Positions 58,439 through 64,000 of a DNA stretch of 64,000 bases are shown here, piece after piece. The notes beneath the pieces are model-generated. The model did no database searches. It saw only the letters and a list, made by a program, of their open reading frames with translations, and had not been told where the DNA came from. This DNA comes from Tolypothrix brevis GSE-NOS-MK-07-07A. GTDB lineage: Bacteria > Cyanobacteriota > Cyanobacteriia > Cyanobacteriales > Nostocaceae. Both the position numbers and the translations under genes were made by a program. The DNA lies in contig JAHHIJ010000001.1 in the NCBI GenBank assembly GCA_019358985.1, positions 62,001 to 126,000 of the forward strand. The letters run 5' to 3'. Every line of letters begins with the position of its first letter. Position 1 is the first letter of the stretch.

Positions 58439-58809
58439 TTTGATCACAAAGCAGCTAATGGGTATAAGTAAGTCGGTGCGATGATGCAGACGCAACGAAC
58501 ACTACTGCGAGGCACGGGGAATATACCATTTGTCCGTAAGAACCTCAAACTAGTCTGGGTGGGCAGGCTACGTTTGTATAGCTCTAGGCTAAAAAGCCTG
58601 AAGGCGAAAAGCTTGCGCTTTCAACAGGGCGATATTCCGCGCATCCTTACAGAAAATTGATATTACCTCGCCAGTGTCTTCTTTATAGCCCATAGATGTA
58701 GATGCCCTAAAGACCGCTTTTTTTTAAAAGGATGAGCCTCAAAACCAGGATAATTATCTTATCAATCGGCGTTTACCAACTGTTCTGGTGCTAGCAGTGA
58801 TAATACGGG
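58439..58809. other. Gap upstream of the transglutaminase-like gene
   Basis: 371 bases, moderate GC, with small hairpins (GGCTAAAAAGCC at about 58589). Promoter expected near 58439-58550. No gene or RNA recognised. Confidence 0.45.
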
Positions 58810-59790
58810 CTACATCATAGGCGGAATGACAAACAAAAGTGATTGTTGCTCTAATTCAGGGAAATCAACCTCCAAAGTATAAGTCTGGTTCAGCGGTTGT
58901 CCGTATAATTGCACACTTACGCAACCCGAAGTAGAAGACATCGCTTTTGCTTGAGTCCCATTTCCTTGGAGTGTCAAAATCCCCGCCGTGGGTAGATCCC
59001 CCATGACGCAGAGTTTTGTCACTTTACCCTGAGACTGATATTCTACTTTGAGTTTGATAGCGCCGAGGCTAGTTAGCCATTCTCTTTCCACTACTGGATT
59101 GCTATCTGAAATTGGCAAAGTCAGATTTTCCAGTAATTGTTTAGCTGCTAGCAAAGATAAAGCCATCTGTTGGCGTTCTCCTAAATCGGAGTAATCGCTT
59201 TCTTGAATCGGCATTTTCTCTGGAGCATCCACAGAGCGATAGGGACTTCTGAGCACCATTCCCGCTAAGTCGTTGAGTGCTTGGGCATCGTTAGGAAACA
59301 AGCTATCGACTATCTGAACTAATTTTGCCCCCAAAGGCAGAGAAGATACCAGCATCGCCTGACATTTTTCTAGCAGTTGCTGAAAAACTTTTTCAGGTAA
59401 AGATATCGGTATATTCAGTTTCGATTGCTGTGCCATCCACCCGTATGCTGGAACTAATGCAACCGAAGGACTGTCTACGTAATCGGGGTAATCTCGTAAT
59501 TGGGTTTCCCAGGGGAATAAAGGCGGGTGGCTTTGAATTTGGACTTGTAGCCGACGTTTAATGAGGGCTTGGAAACGTTCTTGCACAGTAGGAATTTCTC
59601 CCAGTTGAAAGGTTTGGGGTATCCCTTCCGACTCAAAATCACCACTTGTGGAAGTGGTGGTTTCAAAGAGCGGATTTTCTACCCCGTGAATGTCCTCACA
59701 CTCAGCCGAGGAATGCAAGCTAGCTTCGACATCTGATGCCAAAGCAAGAGCAAGTAACTGGTGTTGTAAGGATTCTGAGTCACTATTCAT
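58810..59790 (-). CDS. patU: PatU-like protein
   Basis: 326 aa from the ATG at 59790, with AGGTG eight bases ahead; a GTG four codons earlier is an alternative. Its start lies inside the end of the hetZ-like gene (8 bases of overlap), so they are cotranslated. No known domain; N-terminal Ser/Glu-rich region, then helices, then a beta-rich end (about 240-326). Position and overlap fit PatU, which lies downstream of hetZ and tunes heterocyst pattern in Anabaena, where it is split into two genes. The call rests mostly on context, so the symbol is provisional. Confidence 0.5.
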   Translation of the reverse strand: MNSDSESLQHQLLALALASDVEASLHSSAECEDIHGVENPLFETTTSTSGDFESEGIPQTFQLGEIPTVQERFQALIKRRLQVQIQSHPPLFPWETQLRDYPDYVDSPSVALVPAYGWMAQQSKLNIPISLPEKVFQQLLEKCQAMLVSSLPLGAKLVQIVDSLFPNDAQALNDLAGMVLRSPYRSVDAPEKMPIQESDYSDLGERQQMALSLLAAKQLLENLTLPISDSNPVVEREWLTSLGAIKLKVEYQSQGKVTKLCVMGDLPTAGILTLQGNGTQAKAMSSTSGCVSVQLYGQPLNQTYTLEVDFPELEQQSLLFVIPPMM

Positions 59791-60979
59791 GAGTAGATGC
59801 ACCTGATCCGGACACTAACGAGTTACGAATTTCCCAAGCTTGCTCTAGAATTTTAAACCACCGCTTTTGCAGTTGTGCCATTGACAAACCTAAAGTTTTA
59901 GCAATTTTTTCATCAGGTTGTCCTTGTTGCTTCAACTCTAATAGAGATCGTTGTTTCTCGTCTAGCTGTGCGGTGTAAATTTCCCATTGTTGGGGAGTCA
60001 AGCCCAAGTTAGTGGGCAAAGAAGCTTCTAGCCACTCGTGAACCAATTCCCAGCGATGCAACAAGGCAAAACGAATCAGATGATATTTAAAGCGTTGCTG
60101 CAAATAATCGCGCTGGCGAGAAGTTAAACCCAAAATTGACTCTATTTCTTGCGCTGATAAATCTTGAAGGCGAAGGGCGAAGTAATCAGCGCAGTCAGTT
60201 TGTTGGCGTTGTTCGAGATAGCTCATTAACTCTGTAACCACAACAGAACGCAACGTGTCTTCTTCCGGCTCTGGTTCGGGTTGCATCGCCATGGCACTTC
60301 GCAATTGCTGCACGGCTGGATCTTCCCAAGAACCATCGCCGTCATTAGCGCTACCTTCTGCGGCTTGTTCGATGTCTACAGAGCTTTCGGGGGGCTGTTG
60401 TTGAGAGAAAGTTTGCGCCCGCAAAATAATCAGCTGCTGCTGTCGTCCTGGTAGGGGAATCCGGCGCTTGCCATAGCGCTCGGTAAATGACATATACTCT
60501 GCTAATTCTAGAAGACTCTGGGGGCGATAGGTAGCGGTCAGCTGATTTTCGCGCCGGAAAGCATTTAACGCCTCCAAATAAAAACTTTGTAAGAAATCTT
60601 CAATGATCGTCAGCCGCCCTTGATAGCTCAACTGCCTCTGAGGAGGATTAATGTAACGGTAGATAATCGCACTCAAAGTGCTATGTAATTCGATCCTACC
60701 CCGATTTGAGCCTAACTGGTAGTATCTGAGACACTGTTGTAGCCGATGTTTGGCTAAGGTCATCGCCGAGCTTTCCACGGCACCGGAAGCTTGGATACGT
60801 TTACTTTCGTGGCAAATCCGGTAAACTTCGGCGTTAATTCGTGTAGCCACGTCGTGGCAATTCTGCTCCGAAGCTTTGGTTAATTGGCTAAACTCCTTCA
60901 GCAGGAGTTGAAATATCCCCTCCACTCCGATAGAATTTTCTCCCTGAATAGTTGCGGTTGCGGTTGCGGCTAAATTCAT
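59783..60979 (-). CDS. hetZ: HetZ-family heterocyst differentiation protein
   Basis: 398 aa, ATG start, against about 401 aa recalled for Anabaena HetZ. Mainly helical; the stretch at about 270-300 (QEIESILGLTSRQRDYLQQR) and the end (PDEKIAKTLGLSMAQLQKRW) look like sigma-70 region-4-type helix-turn-helices. HetZ binds DNA early in heterocyst development, downstream of HetR. As recalled, hetZ in Anabaena PCC 7120 (alr0099) is also a few genes from psaL/psaF (all0107-all0109), as here. A cyanobacterial sigma-like regulator is the alternative. Confidence 0.68.
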   Translation of the reverse strand: MNLAATATATIQGENSIGVEGIFQLLLKEFSQLTKASEQNCHDVATRINAEVYRICHESKRIQASGAVESSAMTLAKHRLQQCLRYYQLGSNRGRIELHSTLSAIIYRYINPPQRQLSYQGRLTIIEDFLQSFYLEALNAFRRENQLTATYRPQSLLELAEYMSFTERYGKRRIPLPGRQQQLIILRAQTFSQQQPPESSVDIEQAAEGSANDGDGSWEDPAVQQLRSAMAMQPEPEPEEDTLRSVVVTELMSYLEQRQQTDCADYFALRLQDLSAQEIESILGLTSRQRDYLQQRFKYHLIRFALLHRWELVHEWLEASLPTNLGLTPQQWEIYTAQLDEKQRSLLELKQQGQPDEKIAKTLGLSMAQLQKRWFKILEQAWEIRNSLVSGSGASTHE

Positions 60980-61183
60980 AGTCTCAGTTTAAAAAAACCC
61001 TAACATACTTGGTTACAACCTGTATGAACGTAGGTATTGGCTTTTTGGGTTTTGCGTATAAGCTAAACGCAGGCAGATCCTGTGTTTAAGATTTGCTTCT
61101 CATCTATTATTCCCAACTTATAGTGAGATTATTCACACGTAAATATCTTATAGCCATTACCCAAAAGTTATTTGCAGGTCGTT

Positions 61184-61657
61184 ATGGACTTAAAAACACA
61201 AATTCAATTGCTGATTGACAATGCACCCAACGATGGTATAACACCACAGCTTGTCACAGCGATCGCTCCAGTTATCAGCGCGATCGCTCAAAGGTTACGT
61301 TACCCCCAGTATTATATTCTCCAAAACTTGGAAAAAGACTGGGTTTTAACTACATTGAGCAACCGTGCAAATCCCGGCTTGGAAAAGCGCGTGATCTACG
61401 CTTACCCCACCTTACAGGATGTTCCGCTCAGATCCAATGCTGGGCTTGACCCTCAAGTAATAGCTGCTCCCATTCAGATTGCCCATATTTTGTTTGAACT
61501 TGTGGCATTAGAACTCGTAGATAGTATAGTATTTTTTGAGACTCCTGGCATGAGTACCAAGGGTGTAGAAATTCAGCGAACTGAGTTACAGCACTTAATT
61601 CAAGAAAAGCTTCAACAAAAACACTCCCACCCCCAAATTCCACCTGATATTGCTTAA
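61184..61657 (+). CDS. Conserved cyanobacterial hypothetical protein
   Basis: 157 aa from the ATG at 61184 (TTG four codons earlier also open). Soluble; alpha-beta mix with no familiar motif (VISAIAQRLRYPQYYILQNL, then QIAHILFELVALELVD). Divergent from the hetZ-like gene across about 200 bases that should contain both promoters; convergent with sds. It may be tied to HetZ by position only. Function unknown. Confidence 0.62.
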   Translation: MDLKTQIQLLIDNAPNDGITPQLVTAIAPVISAIAQRLRYPQYYILQNLEKDWVLTTLSNRANPGLEKRVIYAYPTLQDVPLRSNAGLDPQVIAAPIQIAHILFELVALELVDSIVFFETPGMSTKGVEIQRTELQHLIQEKLQQKHSHPQIPPDIA

Positions 61658-61741
61658 AAGGGTTGGGGATGCTGCAACTAGGCACTGGGGACTAAGTAAG
61701 TATTCCCAATCACCTCTTAGACAATCCCCAATCCCCAGTTT

Positions 61742-62713
61742 TTAATAGAGCCGACTCAGCACGTAATCAGCCATATTAGTCAGGGCTTGCCGGCATTCTG
61801 AGGCTGGGAGAACCGCAAGATGTTCGATGGCTAGTTTGGCATGTTCGGCTGCTAACTCGCGCGATCGCACTATACCCTGACTATCTTCAATCAGCGCCAG
61901 CGCTTGTTCTAAATCGTCAACGTGGGCAAACTCTCGTGAAATCAGTACTTCTAAGTATGGTTTTTCTTCTAAAGCGAATAAAACTGGTGCAGTCAGATTC
62001 CCGCTGATCAAATCCGATCCCGCTGGTTTGCCTAAGGTATCCGTTGAACTGGTGAAATCTAAAATATCATCCACAATCTGAAACGCCAGACCAAGATTAC
62101 GACCGTAGCCATACAAATGTTCGGCGGTTTCTTGGGAAACGTCGCTCAGTAACCCAGCGGCTTTAGAACTGTTGGCAATTAACGATGCAGTTTTGTAATA
62201 GCTCTTTTTTAAGTAACTCTCAATGGAGGTGTTAGTCTCAAAGCGATTTAGTCCCTGCTGGATCTCTCCTGAAGCCAAATCCATAATCACCTCAGATAGC
62301 AGTTTCACTACCTCTAAGTTGTTCAGGTTAGCTAAATACCAGGAAGATTGGGCAAATAGAAAATCTCCGGCTAATACAGCAATGCGGTTGCCAAACAAAC
62401 TATGAACTGTGGGAACACCACGCCGCATATCTGATTCATCCACCACGTCGTCATGCACTAAGCTTGCAGTATGAATCATTTCGGTAATTTCAGCTAGGCG
62501 TCGGTGTCGCGGCGTAATTTCTTGCTCTAGCATTGTTGAACGCGATACTAACAGAACAATTGCCGGTCTTATGCGCTTGCCCCCAGCTCCAAATAAGTGC
62601 TCTGCCGCTGCATAGAGTATGGGGTGGCGATTTCCAACTAGCTGTTTCAGGTTGTCTGCTAGTATTCGCAGGTCTGCTTCCACTGGGGAAAAAAAGGAGG
62701 TAGCTGGGGTCAT
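61742..62713 (-). CDS. sds: Solanesyl diphosphate synthase (trans-polyprenyl synthase)
   Basis: 323 aa, ATG start. First Asp-rich motif in LVHDDVVDESDMRRG and second in FQIVDDILDFT, plus GGKRIRPAIVLL. Makes the C45 or longer side chain used for plastoquinone in cyanobacteria. Small residues before the first DDxxD fit a long-chain product. Stands alone, convergent with the hypothetical gene. Confidence 0.94.
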   Translation of the reverse strand: MTPATSFFSPVEADLRILADNLKQLVGNRHPILYAAAEHLFGAGGKRIRPAIVLLVSRSTMLEQEITPRHRRLAEITEMIHTASLVHDDVVDESDMRRGVPTVHSLFGNRIAVLAGDFLFAQSSWYLANLNNLEVVKLLSEVIMDLASGEIQQGLNRFETNTSIESYLKKSYYKTASLIANSSKAAGLLSDVSQETAEHLYGYGRNLGLAFQIVDDILDFTSSTDTLGKPAGSDLISGNLTAPVLFALEEKPYLEVLISREFAHVDDLEQALALIEDSQGIVRSRELAAEHAKLAIEHLAVLPASECRQALTNMADYVLSRLY

Positions 62714-62816
62714 GGATGGGCGGACTCTGGCTTAAGTTAAGAAAGTTTACATATCCTATACTCATCTTAAGATAAGCTAGTGCCGTCGCGAAGTTTTCAT
62801 CTAAAAACCTTCACCG

Positions 62817-63213
62817 AAAAGCGGGGCGCAAGCCCCTAGCTTTAGATATGGGGTCTAGCCTGTAGCGGCTTCAGCCGCCTAGTAACGATTGCGCGGCTTC
62901 AGCCGCAGTGATAAAATAGGATCAGCGATTAAGAATAATCATCTACGCGATGAAGCATCCTAGTACGGAGCAATCCCGGCAACGGACATATCCAACTTGA
63001 TTTGGAACAGTTAAAGGGCGAATAAAGGCAGGATGTTGAGCGTACCTATCTGGCTGAGCGATGAACTCCCAAAGCACAACTCTAAAAAATGTAAGCCTAA
63101 TTGCAGCGCTGTAAAGCAGTTGTCTTGAGGGTCTAGAGGGATATTTGAATGTCCCGCTGTCGCCTTTTTGGGTGGGCAGGAATCCCCGTGGCTTAAGCCC
63201 TGGGGAGGTTCAA
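62817..63213 (+). mobile_element. Remnant of an IS200/IS605-type element with TnpB guide-RNA scaffold, tnpB lost
   Basis: The right part ends with GAATCCCCGTGGCTTAAGCC-CTGGGGAGGTTCAA (63180-63213). Its frame, GAATC, a stem (CCCC...GGGG around GTGGCTTAAGCC) and a final GAGGTTCAA, matches the 3' scaffold of the ISDra2 TnpB RNA, whose end reads GAATC-stem-GAGGTTCAA. On the left, GCAAGCCCCTAGCTTTAGAT-ATGGGG (62828-62853) and two GCGGCTTCAGCCGC stems look like an element end. Between them there is no tnpB reading frame or zinc finger, so it is a deletion derivative of about 400 bases. Bases after 63213 would be the old guide. Confidence 0.55.
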
Positions 63214-63217
63214 TCTC

Positions 63218-63256
63218 CTGCTTCCTCTTTGGAACTTAAGCTCAAAGGAGGAAGCA
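63218..63256. repeat. Stem-loop beside the TnpB scaffold
   Basis: TGCTTCCTCTTTG and CAAAGGAGGAAGCA pair with one bulged base, starting six bases after the scaffold end. It may be the insertion target fold. No T-run follows. Confidence 0.5.
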
Positions 63257-63284
63257 TTTGACGACTAATTAATTAGCCGTCAAA
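63257..63284. repeat. 28-base near-perfect palindrome
   Basis: TTTGACGACTAATTAATTAG-CCGTCAAA, one mismatched pair (A/C at 63264/63277). It could be a protein binding site or part of an element. Confidence 0.55.
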
Positions 63285-63730
63285 AATGGTATAATCAAAT
63301 CAGCCACAATCAACTCTAAAATTAGGTAAAAATCCCTATTGTGGGACGTTAGGTTATATGTATAGTTAAGTAAATTTATTAAGAAGTTTTATTAAGCTTC
63401 AAAATAACCTCCGTAAGATAAACGTAACTATACGCCCTAGTAATAAATTTATTTTTGCGAAGATAATTTATAAGCAACCTTCGCAACACCTGAAAGTATC
63501 TCTTCTACTAGATCCGTTATTTATTTCCAACTTAAAACTAAATTGTTTCACCCTTTTGTGTAGCTGCCCTTAAAATTTTTAAATTTATCACTAAAGTTGG
63601 CTTAAAAGTCTGGACTGTTGTGTTACGCTAAAATCAAGGGATTAAAAATTTTTCAGATATTCACCCCGAAAAGATAAATTATCAATAGGTGATTTTACTC
63701 GAAAGCCGGGGTGAGTCTAAATAACGTATC

Positions 63731-64000
63731 GTAGGTTGAATCAAAAAAATTATTCTTTTGATTTTTGCTGCGGTGTGCAAACCTACACGGGAAGGCATTT
63801 GGTGAGGGCAGTTTCTCCCGCAACTGATTGTCTATTGGGAGCTAAGGGTCGCCCTTATGGGAAACTCGTACACGGTTTCAGCATAGGTTGAGCATAAGTG
63901 TTGCTCCTGCCATGAGGTGAGCTTTTTAAGAACGCAGACTGGGTAGACTGCTGAAGCAGCGGTTGTAGTTGCTATTTGGCAATTTAACTGTTGTGGTACG
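63731..64000 (+). ncRNA. Structured RNA candidate, possibly IscB-type omega RNA (HEARO), continues past the edge
   Basis: GC-richer than its flanks and full of nested stems: GTAGGTT/AACCTAC (63731-63737 with 63780-63786) around AATCAAAA/TTTTGATT; GAG-CT-AAGGG-TCG-CCCTT ending in GGGAAACTC (63839-63866); GCTG/CAGC near 63950-63960. No reading frame. The string GGGAGCTAAGGGTCGCCCTT and the overall size resemble HEARO RNAs, which precede IscB/IsrB nuclease genes; I judge this from memory. CCCGCAACTG (63818-63827) also occurs in cobalamin riboswitches, but the other riboswitch boxes are missing. Confidence 0.4.

Larger units (their letters stand above)
62714..64000. other. 1.3-kb gene-free region with mobile-element and RNA traces
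   Basis: No credible protein gene on either strand to the right edge. Contents are listed separately: stem-loops at 62820-62925, a TnpB-type RNA scaffold ending at 63213, a 28-base palindrome at 63257-63284, a long-loop inverted repeat CACCCCG / CGGGGTG (63662-63713) and a structured RNA candidate at 63731-64000. Segments between (63285-63660) are AT-rich and plain. Confidence 0.6.

Noticed and set aside
62941-63130. Surviving tnpB C-terminus
   Set aside because: All plus-strand frames have stops and lack the CxxC zinc-finger and DRDxNAA motifs.
63780-63950. Cobalamin riboswitch
   Set aside because: CCCGCAACTG and GGGAA are present, but the P5 pairing and the AGTCAGGAnACCTGCC-type 3' box are not; kept only as an alternative to the omega-RNA idea.

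Overview
The window reads as chromosomal DNA of a filamentous, probably heterocyst-forming cyanobacterium (Nostocales). Direct signs are photosystem I genes (psaF, psaJ, psaL), a cyanobacterial-type hemB, a Tic22-like protein, a solanesyl diphosphate synthase, very many GCGATCGC (HIP1) octamers, heptameric short tandem repeats (GGGGACT, GGGCATT/G, CCCCTTT, TAGTCAA) and a HetZ/PatU-type gene pair. The genus cannot be fixed from the sequence.

Layout. 1-11520: a minus-strand surface-polysaccharide cluster, read from a glucose-1-phosphate cytidylyltransferase (rfbF) through an LhgO-like FAD oxidase, GT8, sugar epimerase, GT2, PhyH-like dioxygenase, RfbC epimerase, SAF-domain dehydrogenase and GT4 to a Wzc/Wzz-type chain-length protein cut by the left edge. 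12055-16735: a Uma2 nuclease-like gene, then a vWA / PP2C / kinase-TPR triad of the TerY-P type. 17350-18702: a PATAN-REC response regulator. 18941-23099: the hen1-pnkp RNA repair pair. 23482-34147: rqcH, a GT4, an RRM protein, an M48-like protein lacking its zinc motif, prfC and small proteins. 35179-42992: hydrolase, hemB, two small HTH proteins, then pdhB-secD-secF. 43194-51916: a GNAT remnant, a degenerate histidine kinase, tsaC-like, prmC, tic22, tRNA-Pro, GNAT, a two-ACT-like protein, a hydrolase and tsaD. 52093-54872: psaF-psaJ-psaL, then remA-gmk on the other strand. 55192-62713: an orphan nuclease-like gene, a transglutaminase-fold membrane protein without its catalytic residues, patU-like and hetZ-like genes, and sds. 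62714-64000: no protein gene, but remains of insertion elements and structured RNA candidates.

How genes work together. The first 11.5 kb probably make and export one glycan. The TerY-P triad is a phosphorylation switch with sensor, kinase and phosphatase. Hen1 and Pnkp mark and reseal cleaved RNA. SecD and SecF form one complex, and PsaF/J/L belong to photosystem I. HetZ and PatU act in heterocyst patterning in relatives.

The most interesting non-standard signals are at the right end. An IS200/IS605-type TnpB guide-RNA scaffold with no tnpB lies at about 63090-63213. A folded, gene-free segment at 63731-64000 may be an IscB-type omega RNA (HEARO) whose ORF would lie beyond the window. Four families of small inverted-repeat elements are scattered in the gaps, one of which borders a truncated acetyltransferase gene.
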